Source: Jejubacter sp036620675 (GTDB taxonomy: Bacteria; Pseudomonadota; Gammaproteobacteria; Enterobacterales; Enterobacteriaceae). From it: DNA of 64,000 nt. The translations under genes and the position numbers were made by a program. The DNA is taken from the NCBI GenBank assembly GCA_036620675.1, contig JAZHEE010000003.1. One strand, given 5' to 3'. Positions within the stretch are counted from its first letter, which is position 1. Each line of letters starts with the position of its first letter. Positions 9,163-17,692 of this stretch are shown piece by piece. A model generated the notes under the pieces. The model was not told the DNA's origin. It did not search any database and saw only the letters and a program-made list of their open reading frames with translations.

Positions 9163-9209
9163 GAGGTAATTCCTCTCGCCTTCTGAAAACAATAAGCAGG
9201 AGAACAGAT

Positions 9210-10535
9210 ATGGCCACGAATTCGAAGAAAATGGGAGTCGTTGACCTGACCATTTTAGTCGCTGTTAATATGATGGGTTCGGGAATAATTATGTTACCCG
9301 CCAGTCTGGCCGAAACTGGCGCGATTTCCGTGCTGTCATGGGTTATCACCGTACTGGGCGCCATGTGTATCGCCTACACCTTCGCCAAGTGCGGCGCCTA
9401 CTGTAAGCGCGCTGGCGGCATGTCTGCCTATGCCGCAGAGGCTCACGGCAAATCATCCTTCTTCATCGCCTCTTATACCTACTATGTTTGCCTGGTCATT
9501 AGTTGCGTGGCCATCGCCGTTTCCGCCGCGGGTTATCTGGCCCCCTTCTTCCCGTGGATCAAAACCACGCCGATGCATACCTTTGCTGCCGTAGTCGCAA
9601 TTCTGGTAGTTACAATGGTCGCTAACTTCAAGGGGCCAAAGATTACCGGTCGTATCTCCGGTATCACCGTTTGGGGGATTATTATTCCGGTTGCCGGTCT
9701 TTCGGTACTCGGCTGGTTCTGGTTCGATCCCTCAATCTTTAAAGCCGCCTGGAACCCCCATCATATGTCCACCGGCAGCGCAATCTCTTCTGGTATCTCT
9801 CTGACACTCTGGGCCTTCCTGGGCGTAGAATCGGCTGGCGCCAACTCCGATACGGTAGAAAACCCGGAGAAAAACGTGCCGCTGGCCTGCCTGTTCGGTA
9901 CCGGTTTCGCCGCCGTGGTTTACATTGCCTCTACCTCTGTAATTCAGGGCATTATCCCGAATGAGGTGCTGGCCACATCCGATGCGCCTTTCGGGCTGGT
10001 CTTCTCCATGATGTTTAATCCGATGGTGGGCCAGGTCGTAACCGCTCTTGCCGTTATCGCCTGTATCGGTTCTCTGCTGGGCTGGCAGTTCACCAACGCT
10101 CAGGTATCTAAAGCTGCGGCGGATGATCACCTGTTTCCGGCCATCTTCAGCAAAGTCAGTAAAGATGACGCTCCCATCGCCGGGATGCTGATTATGCTGG
10201 CGCTGGAGCTACTGCTGGCCACCATGACCATCTCCCCCAACCTGCTTAAGCAATTCAACATCCTGCTGAACCTGGCGGTCTTTATCAATATGGTGCCCTA
10301 TGTTCTGTCCATGACCGGCCTGCAGGTGATGTTGCGTAAAAACCACGTCACTCAGAAGCAATACTATGCCGCTTCCGCAATGGGCACCGCGGCCGTGGTC
10401 TACAGTATCTACGGTGTCTATGCCTGCGGTGTCGAAGCGGTATTCGGCGGTACCATCATCACCATGATCGGTTATATCTTCTACGGCTTCCTGGCCGGTC
10501 GTGATACCGAAGAGCGCATCAGCCACTCACATTAA
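9210..10535 (+). CDS. APC-family amino acid/polyamine antiporter (PotE/AdiC type)
   Basis: 441 residues with about 12 membrane helices. The APC motif VNMMGSGIIMLPA lies near residue 18, TLWAFLGVESA near 202 (the Glu that couples exchange in AdiC and CadB) and GSLLGWQFTNAQ near 288. Overall it resembles PotE (439 aa, putrescine/ornithine) more than AdiC. Divergent pairing with adiA suggests arginine/agmatine exchange, completing a proton-consuming cycle. Substrate cannot be read from sequence, and ornithine/putrescine remains possible. The ATG at 9210 is preferred over an in-frame start 22 codons upstream because CAGGAG sits nine bases before it. A terminator follows. Confidence 0.85.
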   Translation: MATNSKKMGVVDLTILVAVNMMGSGIIMLPASLAETGAISVLSWVITVLGAMCIAYTFAKCGAYCKRAGGMSAYAAEAHGKSSFFIASYTYYVCLVISCVAIAVSAAGYLAPFFPWIKTTPMHTFAAVVAILVVTMVANFKGPKITGRISGITVWGIIIPVAGLSVLGWFWFDPSIFKAAWNPHHMSTGSAISSGISLTLWAFLGVESAGANSDTVENPEKNVPLACLFGTGFAAVVYIASTSVIQGIIPNEVLATSDAPFGLVFSMMFNPMVGQVVTALAVIACIGSLLGWQFTNAQVSKAAADDHLFPAIFSKVSKDDAPIAGMLIMLALELLLATMTISPNLLKQFNILLNLAVFINMVPYVLSMTGLQVMLRKNHVTQKQYYAASAMGTAAVVYSIYGVYACGVEAVFGGTIITMIGYIFYGFLAGRDTEERISHSH

Positions 10536-10560
10536 GATTACCTTATATCTTTACCGGCCA

Positions 10561-10590
10561 TCGGCACCGCTTGCGGTGGCCAGTTTTTTC
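10561..10590 (+). terminator. Rho-independent terminator of the antiporter gene
   Basis: A GC-rich hairpin (GGCACCGC, TT, GCGGTGGCC, one bulged base) is followed by AG and six T. It lies 26 bases after the antiporter stop. Confidence 0.8.
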
Positions 10591-10727
10591 CTTTTTGCAC
10601 GCTCCGCCTTTTAAATATATTGTTCCAGTATTAGATAAATATTCAGAGTATTTATGTTTTGTTGTGGAAAAAACCAGAATAATAAAATAGTCTGTTAGCA
10701 ATTATTGCCACACTGAATGAGGGAGTT

Positions 10728-11240
10728 ATGAACAAAGCGACTTTACTGCTCACCGGCCTGATGGCGCTGGCTTCAGGTAGTGCGCTGGCGGCGGATAACG
10801 CACAGCAGCAAGACCCCAGTAAGCAACCGCTGGAGAAAGTGGCACCATACCCGAAGGCGGAAAAGGGGATGACTCGCCAGGTTATCTGGCTGCCGAAGCA
10901 GGAAAACGAGCATGACTACAAAGTCGAGCTGATGATCGGTAAGACCATGGAAGTAGACTGCAACACCCGAGGTCTGGGCGGCAAACTGGAGACGAAAACG
11001 CTCTCTGGTTGGGGCTATGACTATCTGGTCATCGATAAGCTGACCGGCCCAATCTCCACCATGATGGCCTGCCCGGACAGTACCAAAAAGCAGGCGTTCG
11101 TCACCGCACACCTGGGCGACAATGCCCTGCAGCGCTATAACAGCAAGCTGCCGCTGGTGATCTACGCGCCAAAAGACGCTCAGGTGAAATATCGCATCTG
11201 GAAAGCGGAAGAGAAAGTGCAGGACGCACAGGCCCAGTAA
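10728..11240 (+). CDS. eco: Ecotin, periplasmic serine protease inhibitor
   Basis: 170-residue precursor with a signal peptide (MNKATLLLTGLMALASGSALA, cut after residue 21 or 22). The mature part carries the ecotin blocks PLEKVAPYPKAEKGMTRQVIWLP, VDCNTRGLGGKLE, LSGWGYDY and the reactive-site loop ISTMMACPD with the P1 Met near residue 112. The two Cys (78 and 115) form the disulfide of the family. Ecotin dimers inhibit trypsin-fold proteases such as neutrophil elastase. An extra Gln-rich stretch (about residues 23-33) precedes the conserved part. In E. coli eco lies elsewhere on the map, so this position is different. It is convergent with the esterase gene. Confidence 0.96.
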   Translation: MNKATLLLTGLMALASGSALAADNAQQQDPSKQPLEKVAPYPKAEKGMTRQVIWLPKQENEHDYKVELMIGKTMEVDCNTRGLGGKLETKTLSGWGYDYLVIDKLTGPISTMMACPDSTKKQAFVTAHLGDNALQRYNSKLPLVIYAPKDAQVKYRIWKAEEKVQDAQAQ

Positions 11241-11276
11241 AACCTCAGGCTGCCGCGCCAGCGGCGGCCATATCCT

Positions 11277-12164
11277 CTATTCCGCGCCAGATACGTGCAG
11301 CAGCGTATCGATAAGCGACGAGCCGAACATGGCGCCGTGGCTCAAACCGGGATAGCGTTTATAGCTCGCCTTTACCCCTTTTTCGGAAAGAATTTGCGCC
11401 AGCCCGGCGTTCCTGTCCTGCCCGCCTTCACCGCGCAGCTCCGGGCGATCGCTATTGCCATTCCCTTCCATCAACCACAGCGTTCGGGAATCGAATGCCT
11501 TTCCCGAAAGCTGCTTAGCCTGATTCAGCATCATGCCGCCGCCCCAGCCCAGCGACGGACTGGCGGCATAGTAATGGCGGAAATCTTCCGGCGCCTGATA
11601 CAGGGTATCCAGTACAAACAATCCACCGAAAGAGTGGCCCCACAGGCTACGCTGCTGGTGATTGACCGCAGTCTGCTTTTCCGCCCAGGGAACTATCGTC
11701 GACATCAGGAGCTGGCGGAACGCCTTACTGTGACCTCCTTGATGGCCGTGTATGCGCGGCGCTGAATCACTGCCGGGATCGGGCGTGTAGTCCCATGCCC
11801 TGGAAGAAACATCGAAGGGCAACGGCGTCTGGTATCCCACAGCTACCAGCACCGGTGGATGTACAGCACTCATACGTCGCAGCAATGAATCATCAAGCCG
11901 CGCCATGGCCGCGTTGCCATCGAGCATATAGAGCACCGGATAACCAGCGGCGGGCGCCGCCGTTTTAGGAATCCCCAGCCATACCCGATAGTGGCGCTGG
12001 CCGTCAGCGGAATCGAAAGTGGTACTGCGAAAGCGGTACCATTCGGAACCGGTATCGGCGATATTGGGCCCCAACGGCTTTAGCTGCGGCTTCGCCTGCC
12101 CGACGGTAGCAGTCAGCAGCAGCGCGACGGGTAAACACCACGCCAGCATAACGCGTAATGACAC
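11277..12164 (-). CDS. IroE-like periplasmic alpha/beta-hydrolase (siderophore esterase type)
   Basis: Alpha/beta hydrolase of the esterase D / Fes-IroE group, 295 residues from a GTG start with AAGGAGAG three bases upstream. That start leads directly into a signal peptide (MSLRVMLAWCLPVALLLTATVGQA), whereas the longer frame would bury it. Family blocks are YPVLYMLDGNAAM, PPVLVAVGYQTPLPFD, the nucleophile elbow LWGHSFGGLFVLD, and the final LSHGAMF with the catalytic His. IroE trims salmochelin/enterobactin esters. No siderophore synthesis or uptake genes lie in the window, so a siderophore role is only inferred. Confidence 0.75.
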   Translation of the reverse strand: MSLRVMLAWCLPVALLLTATVGQAKPQLKPLGPNIADTGSEWYRFRSTTFDSADGQRHYRVWLGIPKTAAPAAGYPVLYMLDGNAAMARLDDSLLRRMSAVHPPVLVAVGYQTPLPFDVSSRAWDYTPDPGSDSAPRIHGHQGGHSKAFRQLLMSTIVPWAEKQTAVNHQQRSLWGHSFGGLFVLDTLYQAPEDFRHYYAASPSLGWGGGMMLNQAKQLSGKAFDSRTLWLMEGNGNSDRPELRGEGGQDRNAGLAQILSEKGVKASYKRYPGLSHGAMFGSSLIDTLLHVSGAE

Positions 12165-12281
12165 ACTCTCTCCTTTCACTTCGATCAACGCCTCTCGCCC
12201 CAGGCTCGCCGCCATATGGCAAAAAAATATACCGACTTTGCCGAAGCGCCGCAAACGCTGGCGCCGGGGAGATAACCGCAA

Positions 12282-12429
12282 ATTATTGTGTCAGGTAAAC
12301 AACCAGAGCCGGCATCAGTCTGCACTGGCTCTTAACCAGGGCCCTGTCACGGGTCTTCAGGTAAGCGCCGTCCGTCCCCCAACCCCCTTTGAGGAAAGGG
12401 CGGGACGAGGAGTAAGGGGGAGATGCGCT
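12282..12429. other. Spacer with two-tier hairpin, possible small repeat element
   Basis: No gene. At 12373-12407 an outer stem CGTCCC/GGGACG encloses an inner stem CCCTTT/AAAGGG with a GAGG loop, and G-rich/C-rich flanks follow. It resembles the intergenic 'ccctc...gaggg' repeats scattered in enterobacterial genomes. There is no U tract, so it is not a classical terminator. Confidence 0.35.
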
Positions 12430-14604
12430 TTAATGACTGTAGTTATAGGGCTTGCCGATGTAGAACCCCTGGCAGTGATCGACGCCCAGCTCAAACAGCA
12501 AACGCTGCTGCTCTTCGCTTTCTACATACTCAGCCACCACGGTCATATCCCTGGCCCGGGCAATTCTACAGATAGACTCGACTATCATCTGATCGATCTT
12601 GTTGGCCAGAATATCTTTCACGAAAACGCCGTCAATTTTCAGGATCTGAGCGGTAATATTGCGCATACGCTCATAGTTGGACTGCCCGGTGCCAAAATCA
12701 TCAATAGCGATCTTCACACCGTACTCCGCCAGTCTGGCGATATTATTCATGGCGTTTTCCGAAACGAGAATGCCCTGCTCTTCGGTAATTTCCAGAATCA
12801 CCCGTTCGGCGCTGACGCCATAACGTTCCATCAGACTGATAAAGCGTAACGCGATACCCTCATGGAACAGCGTGGCCGGCATAATGTTGATAGAAACCGC
12901 ATCCCCGGCGTGATCGTTCAGCATCGACATGCTCTTTTCAAACACCGCGGTGTCAAATTCGCAGGCATAGTCGAATTCGCGAATCACCGGTAAAAATACA
13001 TCTGGCATAATAATCTGTCCGCCAATGCGCAGGCGCGACAGCAGTTCGCAATACACCACCCCCTCGCGGCTGGTGATCGGCTGAGCATAGATTTCAATAT
13101 CCCGGTTCTCAATGGCGGCTTTTACGCTCTTAATCATCTCGATGGATCGGGCCATCTCATCGTCCAGATTGCGCATACTACCGTTGATGCAATGGGGCGC
13201 TTTCACCACTTTGTTGGCTTCGGAAAACCAGGCGAGCCGTTCCACAAAGGGAATCAACGGCGTCCGATCGTCAATATGTCCCCAGGAGAGCCGATAATCG
13301 ATATCCAGCTTATCACCCTTCCACAAAATATTCAGACTGGTGATAAGAGCATAGAGTTCATTGATTCTGGCTTCTCGCTCGCCGCTTACCATGCAGATAA
13401 GCTGGTTACCCGTGATGTCATACACCTGAGTGCCGCAGCCAAACTCGTCGTAGATACTGCGCGACAGAATCCCCTTCACCCAGGTGACCACAGCGGTACC
13501 GTAATACTTTTCGAAGACGGCGATATTCGAAAACGCAATCCGGCAGATACAGGCATTCCCCGCGGCTTCCACGCTGTTTTCCAGAGCGCGCATATTCGGC
13601 AGCCGGGTCAGCGGATCGATAAGAGAATAGAGCCGGGTCTGATGCATCTGCTGTTCGTACTTGCAGCGATTCACCGCAAGGTAGTGAAGCGCGATGGCGA
13701 ACACGATGATCATCGACATTAAGCTGGCCAGCACGCTGTCATCCCGGTACGCCGAAAAGAAGAGCTGGTTAGAAGCCATTATGACGTAAATGGCGATACT
13801 CCACAGCAGCTCGGTCAGGCGCGGATTCTGATGCAAAACGCCATAAATAAAGAGCAAAAAAACAAAGGGCATCAAATACCCGACGAATGCCCCGGAGACT
13901 TCCGCCTGCCAGATCAGCAAAATACTGACCAGACACAGCACGGCCCAACGCACGTCCCGTTTACTGCTGACCAGCGGCTGGCATCCGCCACTCCATATCC
14001 GGCCCACCATAAAGCGACGGCCATCGCTAAACAGAAGACGTTGCAGGCGATAAAAAAAAGCATTCATCACTACCAGCGCCAGCACCAGGTGCTGATAGCT
14101 AACCAGGTTAAAGGCTACCCCTTTAACATAGAAATAGGGCACCAGCGATGCGGGGATCCGAAAAATCATACCACTCAGGCACATCAGCGCCCGGCTCATC
14201 AACGGGCAGATAAAGCAGAACAGGAAAACCCGTTTAATGGTATTAAAACGCAGGAATCCCGCATTCCAGCGCCTTCCCAGCCGCCAGTGGAGCAACATCA
14301 CCGTCATCGCTGGCGGTAGCAGGATACAGAGCGACAGCAGTATGGCGATGAAAGGCGATACGGCGTCGTACTGATACCAGCTGCTGGCGGTATAAGCCAG
14401 AGTCAGCGGCAACAGCGACAACTCTCCCAACAGCAGGATCTGGGTAACCACCCAGGAGTAAGGCAGATACAGCATATAAATTTGCCAACCGTCGACAAAA
14501 ACGGTGGGCGAAATTGCGCGCAAAAAGTATATCGCAATGATGTTGACCAGCGTCAGCGCCAGCAGACGCAGCGCTTTGCCGGAATACGCTTTAAGCTTCA
14601 TCAT
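12430..14604 (-). CDS. Cyclic di-GMP phosphodiesterase, membrane sensor - degenerate GGDEF - EAL
   Basis: 724 residues. The N-terminal half has 8-10 hydrophobic helices (about residues 10-310), arranged like the MASE1-type sensor of E. coli PdeF (YfgF). A GGDEF-like domain follows (about 330-470) without the GGDEF motif, so it is probably only structural. The C-terminal EAL domain looks active: ELL at 520-522 in place of EAL, EITEEQG near 605, AIDDFGTG near 633, LKIDG near 655 and VAEYVE near 690. It should hydrolyse c-di-GMP to pGpG. Its start lies 14 bases inside the preceding diguanylate cyclase gene, so the opposing pair is translationally coupled. The input signal is unknown. Confidence 0.85.
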   Translation of the reverse strand: MMKLKAYSGKALRLLALTLVNIIAIYFLRAISPTVFVDGWQIYMLYLPYSWVVTQILLLGELSLLPLTLAYTASSWYQYDAVSPFIAILLSLCILLPPAMTVMLLHWRLGRRWNAGFLRFNTIKRVFLFCFICPLMSRALMCLSGMIFRIPASLVPYFYVKGVAFNLVSYQHLVLALVVMNAFFYRLQRLLFSDGRRFMVGRIWSGGCQPLVSSKRDVRWAVLCLVSILLIWQAEVSGAFVGYLMPFVFLLFIYGVLHQNPRLTELLWSIAIYVIMASNQLFFSAYRDDSVLASLMSMIIVFAIALHYLAVNRCKYEQQMHQTRLYSLIDPLTRLPNMRALENSVEAAGNACICRIAFSNIAVFEKYYGTAVVTWVKGILSRSIYDEFGCGTQVYDITGNQLICMVSGEREARINELYALITSLNILWKGDKLDIDYRLSWGHIDDRTPLIPFVERLAWFSEANKVVKAPHCINGSMRNLDDEMARSIEMIKSVKAAIENRDIEIYAQPITSREGVVYCELLSRLRIGGQIIMPDVFLPVIREFDYACEFDTAVFEKSMSMLNDHAGDAVSINIMPATLFHEGIALRFISLMERYGVSAERVILEITEEQGILVSENAMNNIARLAEYGVKIAIDDFGTGQSNYERMRNITAQILKIDGVFVKDILANKIDQMIVESICRIARARDMTVVAEYVESEEQQRLLFELGVDHCQGFYIGKPYNYSH

Positions 14605-16132
14605 TCAGTCCCCGGGTCTGGCGCTTGAACAGATACATCTGCGAATCTGCCTTATCCAGCGCCGCCTCAAAAGTGATTCCCGGGCCTAACGCGGCCAGAC
14701 CATAGCTCACCGAAAGTGCAACGCCGGGCTCAAAGATCTCGATATCCCGGGCCATCCGCGCCATCTTCTCGCGTACGCCGGGGAGATTATTGGTGGCAAA
14801 AAGAATAACGAACTCATCACCACCCAGCCGCGCCGCATGGTCGCCCCAGGCGCGAATATTACGGCTGATGCAACGGCCCACGTGCTGCAACGCTCTGTCG
14901 CCGCACAGGTGCCCCCAGCTATCGTTAATCCGCTTAAAGTCGTTGCAGTCCATCACCACCAGTACGTAATTTTCCTCCGGCTTTTTCTTCCAGGCATCCA
15001 GAAAAGCCCGGTTATGCAACCCGGTAAGCACGTCGCTGTATTTGGCTGATGTCTCTATTTGCACCCGCCGATGGTGCAGCAGGTTCATCACGATAAACCC
15101 GATAACCAACAGCAGCCCGATAGAGGTATCCACGGAGCCGTCGTGCGAAAAGAAATAATGCAAATGATTGACCGACACCCGCACCTGGTATTCGCCGTTA
15201 ATCGAAGCGTCGCTGTAATCCGTATGGGCCACGCTGCCGTTAACCGGGATCATGGTTCCATGGTGATCGATAATGCTGACGTTCAGATAGCGTTCCACCA
15301 GGTCTGAACCCATCGCTCGGGCAATCATCTCCCTGACGTCGGACAGACTATAGTCAAAGCACATTATTCCGATGACGTCATCTTCCGTTTCCCGGGAAGA
15401 TTGGTCGTAAACCACATGCTGGACGCTCATGATGGAGCGCTCACCATTCAGATACTGCTGTATCCGATCGATATGGCCGGTAATCGCCCGTGACGCATCC
15501 TGCAATTTCTGGAACAGAAAGCCGCCGGAATGTTCAACGCGCAGCATGCCATAACGCCCGGCCACTTCCTGACGAAAGCGATATTTTTCCAGGCTCTGCT
15601 GGCCAGGAAAATAAATGTAATCTCCCTGGGCAGAGATAAAGTAGCGGGGATATTTATTGGAATAAGATGATGCACTCTGTTCCAGGCGATACGCCTCATC
15701 AATGGCGCGCGCCACCCGCCAGGCTCTCTTTGTCACCGGCCCCAGCGACTGCAGCGATCCTTCCAGAACGTAGTTACCGAATGAATGCCCATCCAGATTA
15801 ACCCCATACAGTCCGGACGTCTCATCGTGCTCATCGTATGCCTCCTCGCCCCGGGTGCCGTGAAAGGCACCACGCAACAGCAGCACTGACACCGCATCCG
15901 AAAAATTCTCGTTGCGGTTAAAGTCCTCGGCGATGTCTTTCGCTATCGCCTGCGCGGCAATATCGGAAATATCGCCCTGATGGCGCCATGAAATATTTAC
16001 CAGCACCATAAAGATCAGGCAAAAGATCAGCGTGGCACCAATATTGAACCTGGCATTATTTATTTTTAATAACACGCTGTTATTTCTGAACTCAATTATT
16101 GGAAAATAACTTGCTATACCAGACAACTTCAT
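14591..16132 (-). CDS. Diguanylate cyclase with periplasmic sensor domain (DgcJ/YeaJ-like)
   Basis: 513 residues. A first membrane helix (about 30-50) is followed by a roughly 270-residue periplasmic region, a second helix (about 318-338) and a GGDEF domain from about 350. The motif is intact (RLGGDEFVILF, GGDEF at 437-441), as are DVLTGLHNRAFLD and DCNDFKRINDSWGHLCGDRAL, so it should make c-di-GMP from two GTP. The RxxD inhibitory site is absent (AWGD at that position), so product feedback is probably lost. The periplasmic part contains QGDYIYFPGQQSLEKY, as in YeaJ-type sensors. It overlaps the phosphodiesterase gene downstream. A GCACA tandem repeat lies in its upstream region. Confidence 0.87.
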   Translation of the reverse strand: MKLSGIASYFPIIEFRNNSVLLKINNARFNIGATLIFCLIFMVLVNISWRHQGDISDIAAQAIAKDIAEDFNRNENFSDAVSVLLLRGAFHGTRGEEAYDEHDETSGLYGVNLDGHSFGNYVLEGSLQSLGPVTKRAWRVARAIDEAYRLEQSASSYSNKYPRYFISAQGDYIYFPGQQSLEKYRFRQEVAGRYGMLRVEHSGGFLFQKLQDASRAITGHIDRIQQYLNGERSIMSVQHVVYDQSSRETEDDVIGIMCFDYSLSDVREMIARAMGSDLVERYLNVSIIDHHGTMIPVNGSVAHTDYSDASINGEYQVRVSVNHLHYFFSHDGSVDTSIGLLLVIGFIVMNLLHHRRVQIETSAKYSDVLTGLHNRAFLDAWKKKPEENYVLVVMDCNDFKRINDSWGHLCGDRALQHVGRCISRNIRAWGDHAARLGGDEFVILFATNNLPGVREKMARMARDIEIFEPGVALSVSYGLAALGPGITFEAALDKADSQMYLFKRQTRGLNDEA

Positions 16133-16689
16133 TAACTTTTATTACCTGAATGCTAATTCACATCCCATAATTTAACATTCTGTTTTTTTAGAATGGCAAA
16201 TAGCCTTACCGCTATTTGCATGTTCAAATACGGTCACGCTCAGGCACAGCACAGCACAGCACAGCACAGCACAGCACAGCGTCCGGACGCTAAAAAAGAT
16301 TGCTATCATATTCAGGGGATAAGCATGATCCAGGATATTCCGTTCATCGTCAGCGCGACAGATTAAGCCAGGAAAACTCCTGGATCGGCGCGAGTTTAAA
16401 TTGTTCTAAAAAGAAACAGAAGAAATTAAAAAATTAAAAACAATAGCTGAAACCTATGAAAAGAATAATCATCATCGCCGGCCGGACAGTTTTTTGATTT
16501 TAAATATAAACCGGGAAGATCATCGTTCGCATACGTTTTCTGGATCGCGCTGCATTTTCCTGAGCGACTAAAAACCCCGACAACACCAGGTAATTGCGCT
16601 ATACTTGTGCCACTTTTGGCCGTCAGCACCATTTTTTACGCTGAGTTGCCATTTTTTCTCATTATTCATGCTGATAGCGAGGACAAAGC
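16133..16689. other. Spacer upstream of the diguanylate cyclase and yjdM
   Basis: Over 500 bases between divergent genes without a credible ORF. It contains the GCACA repeat and adjoining palindrome listed separately. The promoters of the cyclase (minus) and yjdM (plus) must lie here. The rest is AT-rich and unremarkable. Confidence 0.5.
16244..16280. repeat. Pentanucleotide tandem repeat (GCACA)7
   Basis: Seven perfect copies of GCACA plus GC, 112 bases upstream of the diguanylate cyclase ATG. Immediately after it is a perfect 12-base palindrome GCGTCCGGACGC at 16279-16290. Short tandem repeats of this kind can change copy number by slipped-strand mispairing. In a promoter region this would change spacing rather than frame. 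Confidence 0.95.
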
Positions 16690-17025
16690 ATGTCACTGCC
16701 AAACTGCCCCAGGTGCCACTCTGAATACACCTATGAAGATAACGGTATGTACATCTGCCCGGAATGCGCCTGGGAGTGGAACGATTCCCAACCCACTGGC
16801 GAAAGTGATGAACTGGTCGTAAAGGATGCAAACGGCAATCTACTGTCCGATGGTGATAGTGTTACTGTAATCAAAGACTTAAAAGTTAAAGGCAGCTCCA
16901 CTCCACTGAAGATTGGCACAAAAGTGAAAAATATCCGCCTGGTGGAAGGCGATCACAACATCGATTGCAAAATTGACGGTTTTGGCCCGATGAAGCTTAA
17001 ATCCGAATTTGTGAAGAAGAGCTAA
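16690..17025 (+). CDS. yjdM: YjdM (PhnA) zinc-ribbon protein
   Basis: 111 residues, the same length as E. coli YjdM and nearly identical to my recollection of it. The N-terminal zinc ribbon CPRCHSEY..YICPECAWEW gives two CxxC pairs (residues 5-31). The C-terminal domain KVKGSSTPLKIGTKVKNIRLVEGDHNIDCKIDGFG is the SH3-like part. Despite the old name phnA it is not a phosphonoacetate hydrolase, and its role is unclear. It precedes yjdN and the phn operon as in E. coli, but is separated from yjdN by a hairpin. Confidence 0.95.
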   Translation: MSLPNCPRCHSEYTYEDNGMYICPECAWEWNDSQPTGESDELVVKDANGNLLSDGDSVTVIKDLKVKGSSTPLKIGTKVKNIRLVEGDHNIDCKIDGFGPMKLKSEFVKKS

Positions 17026-17034
17026 TTTCCATCC

Positions 17035-17057
17035 GCCAGGCGCATCTGCCGCCTGGC
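17035..17057 (+). terminator. Hairpin after yjdM
   Basis: A perfect eight-base stem GCCAGGCG/CGCCTGGC with a seven-base loop lies ten bases after the yjdM stop. The following T-run is poor (TTAG), so termination is probably partial. Confidence 0.5.
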
Positions 17058-17114
17058 TTAGCGCTGCGCCACCTGCCAGACTTTCTCTGTCTCCGTTACG
17101 CAGAGGTGTCCACC

Positions 17115-17552
17115 ATGGCACTGATACCCTATATCACCTTTTCCGGCTCGTGTCGGGAAGCGATTACCTTCTATCAAAAGGCGCTGGGCGCCGAAATTCT
17201 CTACAGCATGACCTTTGCCGAGATGCCGCCGCGAGAAAGTGGCGAACAGCAGGAAGGCTGCGCCGCGACGGTAAAAATGGCGCCGGACGATATCCTGCAC
17301 GCCAGCCTGCGCATCGCCGGATGCGAAATTATGATTAGTGACGGCGCCGCCGACAATATTCCCCACCACGGCTATGCCCTGAATCTGATGACCAGCGATG
17401 TGGAAGAGGGCAAACGCTGGTTTCAAAATCTGGCGGCGGGCGGACATATCACCATGCCCTGGCAGGAGACCTTCTGGGCCTTCGGGTTTGGCATGGTCAC
17501 CGATCGCTTCGGTATTCACTGGATGGTGAATATCGCCAAACCGACGGAATAA
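17115..17552 (+). CDS. yjdN: YjdN (PhnB), glyoxalase-fold protein
   Basis: 145 residues of the VOC / glyoxalase-bleomycin resistance fold: IPYITFSGSCREAITFYQKALGAEIL at the start, and DRFGIHWMVNIAKP at the end. The ATG at 17115 follows an AGAGGTG site. An in-frame GTG three codons earlier is less likely. YjdN proteins precede the C-P lyase genes in E. coli, but no phosphonate reaction is established. It lies 199 bases before phnC. Confidence 0.9.
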   Translation: MALIPYITFSGSCREAITFYQKALGAEILYSMTFAEMPPRESGEQQEGCAATVKMAPDDILHASLRIAGCEIMISDGAADNIPHHGYALNLMTSDVEEGKRWFQNLAAGGHITMPWQETFWAFGFGMVTDRFGIHWMVNIAKPTE

Positions 17553-17692
17553 GCACCAATTATCTTCAGTCATCAGCCCGCCTGCTTGCGGGCTGAACTA
17601 ATTCAAAAATCCGGTATCGGGCAGACCACCGTTGCGGCAGCATCCCTCCGTCATCCAACCGTCTTCGATTATTCATCAGACAGAAACACACG

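Larger units (their letters stand above)
8516..9209. promoter_or_regulatory. Long AT-rich divergent control region, adiA / antiporter
   Basis: 694 bases separate the two divergent starts. The DNA is far more AT-rich than the coding regions, as expected of H-NS-silenced acid-stress promoters. It contains a 7-bp inverted repeat TCCGCAT/ATGCGGA at 8769-8792, the candidate operator at 9145-9162, and one weak hydrophobic ORF. No transcription start can be placed with certainty. Confidence 0.5.

Noticed and set aside
16244..16280. Start of a CRISPR array
   Set aside because: The repeat unit is five bases with no spacers; it is a simple tandem repeat.
16426..16632. 68-codon minus-strand ORF upstream of yjdM
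   Set aside because: No ribosome-binding site, no domain, and it lies in an AT-rich spacer; probably chance.
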